Notes: generated by a model from the sequence alone, not told the origin. A DNA stretch of 64,000 nucleotides from Ectobius pallidus (GCA_964059195.1 CAXKWD010000007.1:57661163-57725162); one strand, 5' to 3'; positions 11,037 through 21,613 are shown, counted from the first letter of the stretch. Program-made: numbers and translations.

Positions 11037-11234
11037 AATCAGCCGGTCTCAGCCCGAATGTTCGGCCGCGTTTTTTCGTACCGTGTAACATAGGCTTAAC
11101 ATGCTGCCCACAGCCCCTGAATGTGTTACGACACATTACTTAGTTTACTCGGTGTTACAAACACCCAATTGCACCAATAATTTGCCATGCATCAACTAAT
11201 AATCGATATTATCTGTGGCTTGGTTCTAAAGCCG

Positions 11235-11601
11235 GGCGCAAGTTGAGACGCAGTTTGGTGAGGTGAGGTGAGGTGACTCACCGTGAATTTTGTGAAACAC
11301 AGAAATAAATACAACAGCGAATGTTCGCACGCAGGGTGAGGTGACGCAGTTGCAGCGCGTCCGTGAGCTGCGAAAGTCTGTGACCATGCTAAATTTCTCA
11401 CTAGTGACTACGACCTGCGGGGGCTGAGCGCAAGTTGAGACGCAGTTTGGTGAGGTGAGGTGAATTTTTGTGAAACACAGAAATAAATACAACAGCGCAG
11501 GCTCGCACGCAGGGTGAGGTGACGCAATTGCATCGCGTCTGTGAGCTGCGAAGGTTTGTGATCGTACCACAGTTTTTCACTAGTGACTACGACCTCCGCG
11601 T
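11235..11601 (+). repeat. Two tandem copies of the about 185-bp terminal region
   Basis: The sequence from GCGCAAGTTGAGACGC through GTGACTACGACCT occurs twice in a row (about 11235-11418 and 11429-11601) with a few per cent difference. It carries repeated GTGAGGTGACGCA motifs, probably transposase-binding subterminal repeats. It lies directly upstream of the MADF start codon. Confidence 0.85.
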
Positions 11602-11622
11602 GAAAAGTTGTGTTTGTCCACC

Positions 11623-11769
11623 ATGGAGGAGAAATTAATCGAAGCAGTGCGAGCAAGAAAGATTTTATATGACACGTCCCATGCTGATTACTTGAAAGCA
11701 AAATTAAAATTGCAGATTTGGGACGAAATTTCTAAGGAAATTGGATTGAAATGTGGTAAATTTGTATAA
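11623..11769 (+). CDS. MADF-domain protein, first exon (Harbinger accessory ORF)
   Basis: A 48-residue frame starts MEEKLIEAVRARKILYD and continues through YLKAKLKLQIWDEISKEIG. This is the N-terminal half of a MADF (Adf-1/Myb-SANT-like) DNA-binding domain: the L-I-x-x-V start, the L-Y-D turn and the W-x-x-I helix are all present. Near its end the sequence GGTAAAT could be a 5' splice donor, after which the frame runs to a TAA in what would be intron. The remaining exons are not visible and were probably lost to the insertions downstream. In PIF/Harbinger elements a Myb/MADF protein brings the transposase to DNA and to the nucleus, which fits its place just inside the TIR. Confidence 0.75.
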   Translation: MEEKLIEAVRARKILYDTSHADYLKAKLKLQIWDEISKEIGLKCGKFV

Positions 11770-11796
11770 TTTTGTTTACGTAAACAAGATTAATTA

Positions 11797-11882
11797 ATTA
11801 TTTATTTATTTAACCTGGCGGAGTTAAGGCCATAAGGCCTTCTCTACCACTGAGCCAGGGCAAAAACATGAAATACATAATG

Positions 11883-11932
<50 letters not shown>

Positions 11933-12130
11933 GATTAATAATAAATTAATACAAGAATACATGAATACAAGAAACGTACATTAAATACAAAGAAAAAATT
12001 AGAACATAAGTACTTGAATAATATGAATATGTAATACAAATGACTAAAATAAAAAGATGAAAGAAATAAAATAAAAGAAATGAAAAAGATGAAGTCTAAA
12101 CAAATACATTCTTAGTTATTACAAAATATA
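11797..12130. repeat. Interspersed repeat tail with (AAT)n microsatellite
   Basis: The block AACCTGGCGGAGTTAAGG, then AAGGCCATAAGGCCTT and CCACTGAGCCAGGGC, looks like the conserved 3' end of an interspersed retroelement. It is followed by (AAT)n at 11882-11931 and an A-rich stretch. No protein is encoded. The family is not certain. Confidence 0.5.
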
Positions 12131-13063
12131 ATTAAAATTAAAATATATTACTAATTAGCATCAATTCCTAAATGTTATTGTTATTATGAGGGTACAAGGG
12201 AAATCGGTAGTAGTCCGTGTTATTTGACTTTGACTTCTAGTAAATTTGTAATGTTGGAATTAGTTTTGGGATAAAGCGGCAATATTATAGGTAAAATAAA
12301 TTATATAAAGGATCGTATTCCATGCAGTTGTAGAGGTGAAATATTGATGTCCGCTCTTCTCTTCAACTCATCATATTTATTGTTTATCAGTTTGTTTTTA
12401 TGGTCTTTTCAATCAAAAGCGTTTCTTGCACTAATTTCTATACAATGTGTTCAATTTGTTCTTCTATAAATGCCTCTTTTTTACCACTGCCGTTTTCCGC
12501 TGTACCCTTTATCTGTTTTAGAAAACATTTTATATACAGTAGACTTCCTGCGAAGATATATCTGTTTAGAATATATATATGTCATAACTAGTATGAACTG
12601 TAATAATGCATGACAAGAATTAATTAGTTGGGAAGTTTCAGATTTGTAAGTAAAAATAAAATGAAGACATATTCTTGAAATGTATTTTCAACGTTTATAA
12701 ATGTTTTATAATTATATACAGTAAAATAAATACATTTCTCCATGTTAAGGAACAGACTATATGAAATGATACATTATCTCAGAATGATTTTATTTACTAC
12801 GAACTACCAATTAGTTTTATCACTTTATCATGATTAGCGTTTTCACGATTTTCCGTTCAGAGTTGGAGTTCACCTTTCCTTAAAGAAACTTAGTATCTAA
12901 CCGGAATTTGAAAAGTAACTTTAATTGAAATTTCAATGCTTGAGAAAAGAAATGGTGTTACAGTGACGTTACAAAATAAGAAATATTAGACAACGTAAGT
13001 TATTACATTTATTAAAAAGTATATATGTATTATGTCTTAAAGATGAATTTTTATATCGTCATT
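12131..13063. other. AT-rich Harbinger interior without recognisable coding sequence
   Basis: No transposase or MADF similarity can be read on either strand between the interspersed tail and the nested hAT. Confidence 0.4.
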
Positions 13064-13071
13064 ATTATGAG

Positions 13072-14069
13072 TAAAGCCCGGATTTTCATGCACTATCAAA
13101 CTTAAAAATATGCATGCATTCATGCACTATCGTATCTCCAAAGGGCGAACATGCACTATCAAAAATCCGCACTGTACTGCAATATATTTCAATTTCTCTT
13201 AAAACTTTATACAACAACGAGTTTTTCCAAATTCTCCTCACTTAAACTCGTGTGTTTATCAGTTAGGACATTCTTGAACGCAGAAAATGATCTTTCTACA
13301 ACAAAGAAGTATATAACAGGTGCATAGGCCAACTTAAGGGAAGAAGTTTGACTGAGGGTGAGATCGAATTCCATGTCTTTTAAATTTTCTCCACATAATA
13401 CGTCTTTCACGTTTTCAGAAGTTTAAGATCAGGGTTTGAACTAAGTACCTTCTTAAATTTTTCCCTGACTGTCACACCCGTTTCTCCACAACACGATTCT
13501 AAAGTATTCAAAGTCTTCAACAATGGCTGGTGACTGAAAAATTCAAGCAGTGAACATTCTGTAGCAGTTTTCTTTCAATGGAAGGTGGTGGGGGTCGGCG
13601 AGTCTGCATTTTCTTTTGTTGCCTTGTGTATTATATTACTGTTTATTTAGGGTAAACAGTAGCTTGCACTCTCAAATTCATGCAGGTGGATGACTCTGTT
13701 GCCAAGTCAATCAAAATATAACAATGGTAATACAATACAACATTTTTACGTTTCTTTGAAAAGCCAAGATTTTAGGGAGGCATATTCATAATATGCACAG
13801 TTATGCATGGTAACTTGATATTATGCACTAAAACCAGAAAATGAGGGTTTATATGCATTAAAAACGTCTGAATATGCTACATTAAGCCCAAAAAATCCAA
13901 AACATGCATTATGCATGAATTTTGCCATAAAAAGGCCGAAATATGCAAACATGCACTGAAAAAATATGTTTATTTGGAATCCATAAGTCATATAATGTGT
14001 AACTACAAAGTTTGAGAAGTGCAACCAAAGTATATAAAAACATGCATTTGCATGGAAATCCGGGCTCTA
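13072..14069 (-). mobile_element. hAT element nested in the Harbinger copy
   Basis: The ends are TAAAGCCCGGATTTTCATGC and, inverted, TAGAGCCCGGATTTCCATGC. They are flanked by the perfect 8-bp duplication ATTATGAG (13064-13071 and 14070-14077). Many ATGCAT/TATGCA motifs crowd both subterminal regions. A transposase C-terminal fragment remains inside on the minus strand. Confidence 0.92.
13207..13410 (-). pseudogene. hAT transposase C-terminal fragment
   Basis: The 67-residue frame ends in VERSFSAFKNVLTDKHTSLS followed by EENLEKLVVV. The E-R-x-F-S...L-T-D...L-S-E-E-N-L pattern is the hAT dimerisation region of the CGBP1-like/DUF659 group. It differs from the R-N-K-L-N-V-E-D-D type at 8522-8722, so it is a separate family. 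The DDE part is deleted, leaving this 998-bp copy non-autonomous. Confidence 0.75.
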
Positions 14070-14290
14070 ATTATGAGACATAGGATCCGAGGCACCTTAT
14101 GATTAGAACTAAGTTAGGTTGATGTGGCATGGAGTTGCGATGAGTCATCGTACTGGATACAGTCTCGTTGAAGACACAAAGAAAAACTTATTACCGCTTT
14201 AGGTAAAACCGAGGCTTCTTGTATAACGGTAGCTCAATCCCTGATTTCGAAAGTTATTTGAAACTTTAAAGTTGATAAGCCCGGGCGGCT

Positions 14291-14345
14291 TGGGTCGCTT
14301 AAATCCTAAAAGGGAGAGGTAACACTACGAAAAAGAAAGAAAGAA
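14291..14345 (+). mobile_element. 3' tail fragment of a SINE
   Basis: The sequence CCTAAAAGGGAGAGGTAACA plus an (AAAG) tail closely matches the 3' end of the SINE at 51732-52135 (CCTAAAAGAGAGAGGTAAAA). Only the tail is present here, so this is a truncated copy or a relic. Confidence 0.55.
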
Positions 14346-14443
14346 AGTTTATAAAGGACAGTTTTGGGTGTGTAAACAGAAGTTATGCTGTGTTTTGATA
14401 CAATATAGTGGGCTAAAAGCGATGCGTTACATAGTAAATAAAT

Positions 14444-14668
14444 TTAAAAACATACAACAAATATCGTACTAGCAGTCGAAATATTTATGTACACCATTAA
14501 CATCCTTGCGATGTCGAATTCGTCCTTAAGGATGAATTCTCTTTTCTTTAAATAATTACTTTTTGGAAGCTTTTGGTGTAATGTTGAAATTACTTGTTCT
14601 TCGAATTCATCTGACTCTGATTCTGAACTTAGTAATGATTCTATGTACATGGCAGCCATCGCGCACAT
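14444..14668 (-). pseudogene. Probable Harbinger transposase N-terminal exon
   Basis: A minus-strand frame begins MCAMAAMYIESLLSSESESD followed by EFEEQVISTLHQ. Its acidic, serine-rich opening and its position just inside the right TIR match the start of PIF/Harbinger transposases. Similarity fades after about 45 residues, and the frame runs on into sequence that looks non-coding. No DDE residues are present. Identity rests on position and composition more than on a diagnostic motif. Confidence 0.5.
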
Positions 14669-14816
14669 TGCTCACTGTCTCGTAAACACGCAGTTGTGAT
14701 AGAACTGCTTCCCAACTTTCGCTCTCCCAGCGCGCAGTTGATTGAATCCTGCTTCCCGGCGTCACTCTGCGTCACCTCACCTCACCAAACTGCGTCTCAA
14801 CTTGCGCCCGGCCTAA

Positions 14817-16139
14817 GAGGGCTCTTTATCTTTCGTATGCTAAAAGTGCCAATGTCTGAAGCAATTAATAGACATAATGCAGAAACCTTAGAGGCCAATG
14901 TCGGAAGTTCACAGCAAAACATGTTACTTCTGTAATGGCTTCAGAGTCAGTTATCTCAAAAGCAAGTTTTATGACATTGGCCATTTTAGAACCAAACCAC
15001 CAAGATATTCTCCAGATATTCTCGCTTTACCTTATGTAAGCGCAAACTACAAAGTTGAGAGCTGTAAAGAATCTGTGGAAGCAGGGTTGAAGATATGCCA
15101 CCATGTTATTAGGGCTAGGATTTATAATATAAATACATAGATGTAGGACTATACATTCTAATAAGTAATCTAATAACCAAGGTTAGGATTTTTAGGTGCG
15201 AACCTTTCTTTGTAGGCAATCAGAGCTCCTGTGAAAGAAACCACAGTTTGAAACCTTAACCCTAGTTGAGGATGGAGGCAATTTTCTAGCACTTTTTCCC
15301 CTTTCTTGGGTCCTTATCCCTTTTTTCTCCACCATGCCCATAATCCCTCTTTCCTCCTTTTTGTATTCTTCTGCAGCTTTTTAATACTCTTGCAAAGCAC
15401 ATTTCCCCTAATAACAATAACAGCAACAGTGTTCACTGATACTTGAAATTAAATTCAAATAGCTACTCTAAATTCAAATAGTCCGGCTATACAGAGTGCA
15501 GATTACAGGGGTCAGTGGATAACATTAAGACAAAATTAAAATCTAAACCTTCAAGTAGGCATGACGAACGTGAGGGGAAGAAATGGTGAAGCAATTTAGG
15601 AGCAATATCTTCACACGCAAAAACTAAAGATCCCTTATGGAAAAGCCCTCTGATAAAGATCTCCGCTATGTGTTGTCAAATGCATTATATTTGGTGTAAT
15701 ACATGTTCTTGGTTAGAGATTCCACTTAGAATTCGGTCCTTTAATATATTTTCTTGTTCTGATCCTAAGGGCACGTGAAATAAATATTCGAATCCGTTGT
15801 ACCAATGCAACGCTATTCTTTTAACATACATTTATGTTAAAGACAACTTACACATTTTACATCTTGTTAGTACATGTCTGTCATAATATTCCTTATGTAT
15901 CTGATCGAATGGAATTACATAATTTATTCGATTTAGACAAATTCGTCTTTATTGTGCACATCAGCAATCACTAGCCACGAGGTAAACTCTCTACTATACC
16001 TGCTGGACTTGGCCCAAGTAACAACAGAATACTGAGGGTGGGAAAGTAGGACATATTTACACCCGGCTGCAAAAAGAATGAGCGGACTCTTGTTCAATAG
16101 AAAGTTTTGTGGCGCGGTTCACAAGATGTGTAGACAAAC
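14817..16139. other. No recognisable gene
   Basis: Short open frames at 14898-15140 and elsewhere resemble nothing I know. The sequence is AT-rich and unstructured. Confidence 0.35.
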
Positions 16140-16295
16140 CTAGTCATTCCTGTGATGTTTGTTGGACGTTGGACGTTTCCTAACTTCACCAAACTCGAGG
16201 TAATGTTTAGCACACCTCCTGGCAGTTGACAGTGGAACTCCGATCACTTTTGCCACCCTCGAAGCAGAGTAACCGACACGTACTAAGGCAATGAG
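16140..16295 (-). pseudogene. Transposase helix-turn-helix relic (Tc1/mariner-like)
   Basis: The 51-residue frame reads LIALVRVGYSASRVAKVIGV, then PLSTARRCAKHYLEFGEVRK and RP. This is the pattern of the first DNA-binding helix-turn-helix of Tc1-type transposases: a hydrophobic helix, a G-x-S turn, a second helix V-A-x-x-x-G-V, a recognition helix S-T-x-R-R, then Y-x-E-x-G and R-x-P. It is bounded by stops on both sides and nothing catalytic follows. It is most likely an old transposon fragment. Confidence 0.5.
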
Positions 16296-17111
16296 CTACT
16301 TCTGTCAGCCATTCTTGGTCACAATGATAGAGGTATGAATGAGGCGTTCACATTCAGAATTTGCTTTAAAGATTTGCCTTATTCCGTAAGATGTCGCCAC
16401 TTCAATCAAACTTTGCGAAACGTATGATCAGAAACTTGTATTTAAAGCTCATCGTTATGATCATCAGAGACCCGAACGTAAAGCCAGTATCGCTAATTCG
16501 TTTGCTGGAGCAGCGATTTAACGATCGTAGCCACTTTGGTTGCTAATAGCCTACAACTTAAAGACCGGCATAATACGTAGCTATAGGATTCGTTAGGGTA
16601 CGAACAAGACGCAGCTTGGTTGGTCCCCTTCCTGGTCGCTACGCTGTTGAGCCAGGCGCCGGGCTTGAAGTGTGTATGCGCAAGACGCAGCCTGGTCGCT
16701 AAATGGCAGGTCGCATGTTATGATTAAATTTCTGAATTATGAACATTTTTATTTTCATTTCTTTGTTATTATATTCTCATTCGTAAGGTTTTGAAGACAC
16801 AGAAGACAAGTTTATGAATTTAAACTCATTACAGGAAACTTCATCAAAATTAGTTACATGTAAAATATATCACAAGAGTATTTCACTGTTTCACAGAGTT
16901 ACTAAATTGAATGTGTATTTTATAGTAAATTTAATGCTCTACAGCTTTTCTTCTAAACGTTTTCGTTGTAAACCCAATACTTTAATGCTAAGATACAAAG
17001 TTTTCCGAAAAAGTGGCGTAAAAATTTTTTTCGGCAAAAAAGTAGATTTTTGGCAGGGAATATACATTTTTTAAACGGTTTGAGATGGAGAACCAATGTA
17101 TGGATAGAAAC

Positions 17112-17112
17112 A

Positions 17113-17171
<59 letters not shown>
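17112..17171 (+). repeat. (ATT)n microsatellite
   Basis: About 60 bases of uninterrupted ATT repeat. On the opposite strand it yields a spurious poly-asparagine frame. Confidence 0.95.
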
Positions 17172-17449
17172 GTTTTCTTGAGTTGGTATGACCATTGTAT
17201 TCAGTCTTCAGAGCACAAGACAACAAAACGAACACACTTAACCCCGCAACACGAAAATTAACATAATATAAAATTATTAGGTTACTATAAATTATTAAAC
17301 CATACAAGTCAGTGACGGTAGCCATGAATGATCTCTACAATCCCTTCATTGAGGAGTAACAATATTTATTTTGGTGGTCTGAGCTGATTAGAAAGGATAA
17401 CTTATAAACAGTCCTTTGTTTGTGTAGCGATTGCGTAAGTATACAAGTA

Positions 17450-18206
17450 CAGTCGGTCAAATAAAAAACGTCGGGCGGTATTTGATTAAGTATCACGAAC
17501 GAGCATATGCGCATGTACAGGAAGACTTAAGGTTAGGTTCACACCTGCCTCTTGTCTCTCCATGTATTTTCTTGATTATTTAGTCAGTTTTGTTCCAAAA
17601 CGAACATGTATAGAAGGCTGTGGCTATATGTCTCACATCCGCCATATTCTTGGTTGCAAATTCTTATAATATTAATAATTGATGAATTCGCAAGGAATAT
17701 GATTATCCAAGGAGCATTTTTTAAAGATTTTATTTTATAATACCGGTAATTGTAGTGCAAAATCAATAACTCACGTTCAACTTATGCAACCAATCCAGCA
17801 TCGAAATACGCGTTTCCTATGAAAACTTCCGGTCGCATTATAGTGGAGTTCCCACCTCTGAGCTGCTCTTTCATAAATATGGAACCTTCTCGCTGCTTCA
17901 GAGGCCGAAAAATGCAGGTCAATTACAGCCCTAACTACACTTTCTTTCAAACTAGCATTTGTATGTGATGCGATGACACAAAGCAAAATGAATTATGACA
18001 ATACATTAAGTTGAATATCGTGTATTGCGCTTTCCGCGTTTTTCATTTTTCCCTCGTTGTTCATTTTTTTCCCTACTGTCGCATGGCCTCATATGTTCCG
18101 ATAATGACCTGTATTTTATGTTTTTTATAGGAAACTTGTGAACTAATGCGTTAAAACTTTAATTTTAATTGCATACGAGTCCCGACGTTTTTTATTTGAC
18201 CGACTG
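17450..18206 (-). mobile_element. Tc1-like element, deleted, 26-bp perfect TIRs
   Basis: The ends CAGTCGGTCAAATAAAAAAC and the exact inverse (26 bp in all, to CGTCGGG) are flanked by TA (17448-17449 and 18207-18208). A transposase helix-turn-helix is still readable on the minus strand. The rest of the gene is gone. The perfect TIRs suggest a fairly young insertion. Confidence 0.88.
17777..17986 (-). pseudogene. Tc1-like transposase N-terminal helix-turn-helix fragment
   Basis: The frame contains KESVVRAVIDLHFSASEAAR followed by RFHIYERAAQRWELHYNATG and S. This fits the N-terminal DNA-binding domain of Tc1/pogo-like transposases, which bind the TIRs. Only about 45 residues are recognisable, after which the sequence diverges and stops. 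The DDE domain is absent, so the copy would depend on a transposase made elsewhere. Confidence 0.65.
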
Positions 18207-18394
18207 TACACGCTAGCGGCTGGTCGCATGAAAAAAGAGACCTAGCAATCTCCCAACAAACTGCGACCTGTCCAGATGGCTGGCTCGAGACCATCCAAGC
18301 TGCGTCTTGTTCACCCTCGTAAGAAGACATGACTTCATTCTTCCTGCTGCCTGCGGCATGCGACCATCCCGGTTCCGTCTTGCGCGTACCCTAA

Positions 18395-19471
18395 GCCGGG
18401 GTCTTGATCGTGGATCGAAGCAGCGTTTTACGACCCGTGGCCGAGGTCGGAATCGCTGTGTGATTTCTAAAATGAAGACCACGATTTGAATACCGTATTA
18501 ACCATAGTCTCTTATTTTACAACTGGCAACAAAGAAACTAATCGATATTTCTTAATGTTACATCAATATGTGTTTATAGAACCTGAAATTTGTTGTGTAG
18601 GTAATATATTTATTAATATTTAATAGTAATATTCATCAAAGATGTTTCCATTTAATATACATCGTAAGCATAGGCCATAAAGTTGCCGTATAAAAAAATT
18701 ATTCACATCAAAATTCGAAATGCGTGTGAATATTTTTTATGTAATTTTGAATCGTAAACAGTTTTCAGAACTTTCTCTCCATTTCACGGACTGAGCTGTA
18801 GAAAAAAGTGCAAGCACGTTAAGGGTTAAGAAAAAAGATGCTTTCACGTTATAGCTACTATTGACGATATCACCAGATGCTACTGTCGTTCGTGTAAATA
18901 AATAATTATCCATTTCCTTCATTTTAACCACTACAAATACTACTAGGCCACTAGCACCTTATTAATTAAATTAATCACTTAAATACTAAGTAGCATAAAT
19001 AACTATAATATAATTAATATATATATATATATATATACGAGTATATAACTTTGAGAATATGGTGCAAATATTAGACGGTTTTTCAGAAAGCACCAACGTA
19101 AGCCAATACAATATTTAGTTTCCCTTAAAACATTACTTACGAACGTCATATCTCTCCATGTATTAAACACCTGCAGCCCCTTATCATAGCGATGAATTTT
19201 TCAATATTAATTCGTTACTTCCCTTCTCGAGAACTTCAAGAGAAATACGGTATATTTCTTTATAAATTTATCACGATTCAGTATTTTCAGCAAATGTTTC
19301 TGCCATTTTCAACTGCTTTATTAAGTGATTTGATTCAAACGAATTGTTGCCAACAAAAGGAACCTGAATTCTGTTGTAGCCTATACGAAATTACCAAAAA
19401 GTTTTTTTATTAGCGTCTAAGCACAAGCGAATTTAAGTTATTTTCTTTTTAAAATTTACGATTTAAAATAT
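18395..19471. other. No recognisable gene; (AT)n at about 19015-19037
   Basis: This is AT-rich spacer with a short AT dinucleotide repeat. Frames at 18737-18931 and 19192-19413 resemble no family that I recognise. Confidence 0.4.
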
Positions 19472-20459
19472 TGTGACAAAGCCAGAAAAGCCTAGAGCCT
19501 GTTAGAAGGAGGAGTAAGCTAGAAAGAACGAGAAACGACGGAGTCTGGAAACATCGCGGCCCTAGTGGGTGGGCGGCAGACGAGCGCACGTGTTCACGAG
19601 CGCTAGTGGGCGTGACAGCTGCATGGCTATTGGAGCCGCGTGCCGACGGGTGCGGCCTACTCCCTGGCGCGGTGAGTGACGGTGCGCGCTCGTGGGAGGG
19701 GCCAGAGGTGGAGCCACGCGCCCCGCGCGGACATTCTAGACAATGCGCGGGCGGAGAACTTTCGGGAGACGGACTCGGGAATATTCGTCGGCCCTATATA
19801 TGGGGCCGCGAGCGAGCTGAGCAGGTCAGTCAAGGAGGAGAGTCAGTCAGAGACGGCAACGAGGAGTGATGAGTCAGTCAGTCAAGGAGAGTTCAGTACA
19901 GTGAAGAGTCAGTACATCAGAGGAGAGGCAGTCCGTGAAGAGCCGGAGGGTCAACGAGGGAACAGTCAGAGAGGCAGTCCGTGTGTAGCGGCGAGCGTCA
20001 GCGTCAGAGGGTGAGCTGGACGGAGAGGACTGATCAGCGCGGCCTCAAGTGAGTGTGTCTTGGGAAGCTGAGGAGCCAGTGACCGGAGGGACCTGAGAGC
20101 GGAATAGCTAGTCAACGGGGAACTAGTGACCGGAGGGAAGGGTGAACGGAAGAGCTGGTGAGCTGATCTGGGCTGAGGTAGTGCCGTCCCGGGGAACTCG
20201 GCGCGACGGGTGGATCGCACAGCGGCAGCGAGGACTGTGGAGTTGACCGGCGCGACGTGGGATGATCTGGATTGGACTGGAACAGTGCTGTAATTAGGAC
20301 TGAGCACAGTGAGAGTGAGCTCTGAACAGGACAGTGAACTGGCGAATAGTCTGGAGTTTTCTGGCTGTATTGTCAATTGTTGTAGGAAATAAAGAAACCT
20401 CCATCCTTCAATTATAAACTCGGTGTTCTCATTTTGAACCCCGACGAGCCCTTGTTACA
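19472..20459 (+). repeat. 5' LTR of the Gypsy-like element
   Basis: The LTR starts TG and ends CA. A TATA box (TATATA, 19795-19800) and a polyadenylation signal (AATAAA, 20388-20393) divide it into a U3 of about 355 bp, a long R and a short U5. GTCAGT/AGTCAGTC repeats follow the TATA box and probably surround the start site. Confidence 0.93.
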
Positions 20460-20460
20460 C

Positions 20461-20480
20461 TGGTGTCAGAAGTGGGATGT
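20461..20480 (+). promoter_or_regulatory. Putative primer-binding site
   Basis: TGGTGTCAGAAGTGGGAT follows the 5' LTR after one base. Gypsy elements commonly begin with TGG-type tRNA-complementary sequence here. I cannot assign the tRNA. Confidence 0.6.
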
Positions 20481-20482
20481 AA

Positions 20483-21499
20483 TTGAAGGGACGCAAGATG
20501 GAGGACATGTTCAAATCATTACTTCTGCAGTTGACAGAGAAAATGGACCAACTGAACGAGAAAATGGACCAGCGGAGCATCCTGTTAAGGCAGCGATACG
20601 ACCGACTGAACAAGATAATGGACCAGCATCACACCGAAACGAGAGAAATTATAAGGGACTTGAAGAACCTGCAGTTACGCCCTAAGGAAGAACTCGAGCA
20701 GGAACTGACATCGGCCAAGGAAAGGCCGAATGAACCGGGCAGCGGACTGGTGGCCGTGGAAAGTGAACCAGAGAGAGAGGCCAAGATGGAAGATAAGGAA
20801 GAGCCGGAAGAGGACATGGCCATCACCGTACCACCAGCTACCGAAGGGGAAGATCACGCCCTGAGTGAACCACAGCGGGACGGCGTGGACGTAGGACAGG
20901 CACCGCGGGACGACGTGGACGCCGGAGAGACGACGCGTGACAACGTGGATGTAGGAGAGACATCGCGGGACGACGTGGACGTAGGATGGGCACCGCGGGA
21001 CGATGTGGACGCCGGAGAGACACCGTGTGTCGGCGTGGACGAGGGGCAGAGACTGCGTGACGTCATGTCAGGTATGGGACCGGCGTGGGAGGAGGTAGCC
21101 AGTCGCAGCGCCATCTACGAAGGCTGTGGGAACCAGCAGGATGCCCTAGTGGTCAGGGATGGGGTCCTGAAAGGAAGCCGGGAGTCTGCGGATGGGAAGG
21201 CGACTGCGGAGCACCTAGTCCTTCCAAGAGCCGAAGTCAAGGAGGTCCTGGAGGAAGTCCACGCAGGAGCAACAGGCGACCGCTTGGGAGTGAACCGGAT
21301 CCTCGACAAACTGCGGAGAAGGTTCTACTGGTTGTACCAATGCAGTGAGGTCGAGAGGTGGCGTCAGGAATGCGACACCGGCGATGACAGCAGAGGGCCT
21401 AGAACTTGCAGCCGTGGGGCCATGAGGCAATACAACGTGGCAGGCCCATGTTCCATTACTGATGACGGAAATCGGCACCTGTTGTTGGCCATGCATTAG
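20483..21499 (+). pseudogene. Fused gag N-terminus and integrase N-terminus (deletion product)
   Basis: The 338-codon frame is open. The likely natural start is the second methionine (20498, MEDMFKSLL), which opens a short coiled-coil-like, charged gag segment (LTEKMDQLNEKMDQ). An acidic linker follows with six 10-residue repeats of the type DDVDAGETxR (about 20882-21061). From about 21180 the frame becomes the integrase zinc-binding domain (VKEVLEEVHAGATG...LGVNRILDKLRRRFYWLYQ) and the opening of the catalytic core (TDDGNRHLLLAMH), ending at TAG 21497-21499. Core homology resumes after the stop (FTKWPEVY), then jumps to the pol C-terminus. Two of the four HHCC ligands are lost: Arg at 21281-21283 and Gly at 21380-21382. 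Confidence 0.8.
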
Positions 21500-21613
21500 T
21501 TCACCAAGTGGCCAGAAGTCTACCGCATCCAACGACAGCCAAGAGGGAAGATGCCGGTAGTTTACCTGGACCGTCTGGCGGTATATCATGGGGCACTTCG
21601 GGACGAAGGCCCT

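Larger units (their letters stand above)
10171..11096 (-). mobile_element. PIF/Harbinger element, internally deleted, TAA duplication
   Basis: The ends match as inverted repeats (GGCTCATGTTACACGG against AGCCTATGTTACACGG, both followed by a run of A and CGCGGCCGA) and are flanked by TAA (10168-10170 and 11097-11099). The 3-bp duplication and the transposase exon inside identify PIF/Harbinger. A third, internal copy of the terminal sequence lies near 10385-10425 in inverted orientation, so the left 250 bp is itself a foldback. Motifs of the CGAAATTCGG type recur near both ends. Confidence 0.85.
11230..14813. mobile_element. PIF/Harbinger element with MADF and transposase exons; carries nested insertions
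   Basis: Terminal repeats of about 45 bp (GCCGGGCGCAAGTTGAGACG and its inverse, with GGTGAGGTGAGGTG blocks) are flanked by TAA (11227-11229 and 14814-14816). A MADF exon lies near the left end on the plus strand and a transposase first exon near the right end on the minus strand, so the genes face each other. The interior is largely replaced by a LINE-like tail with microsatellite, a 998-bp hAT and a SINE tail. It is an inactive former autonomous copy. Confidence 0.85.
16593..18394. mobile_element. TIR element with duplicated termini
   Basis: The outer ends are TTAGGGTACG and its inverse CGTACCCTAA. Inside each, AAGACGCAG...TGGTCG motifs recur twice: left at about 16601 and 16680, right near 18300 and 18375. 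The right inner copy (about 18287-18319) matches the left outer end better than the right outer copy does. The target duplication is unclear (CGTTA against CGTAA if the inner right end is used). No transposase belonging to it is visible. The (ATT)n block and a Tc1-like MITE lie inside. Confidence 0.6.

Noticed and set aside
16953..17195. Frame with a poly-asparagine run
   Set aside because: The run is the translation of the (ATT)n microsatellite on the reverse strand.
19606..20376. Long overlapping frames in the first LTR, repeated at 21762-22532
   Set aside because: They lie entirely within the LTRs, are duplicated only because the LTRs are, are GC-rich with frames on both strands, and match no protein family.
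20838..21114. Arginine/proline-rich minus-strand frames opposite the gag linker
   Set aside because: Shadows of the 30-bp repeat. The plus strand holds the recognisable protein.
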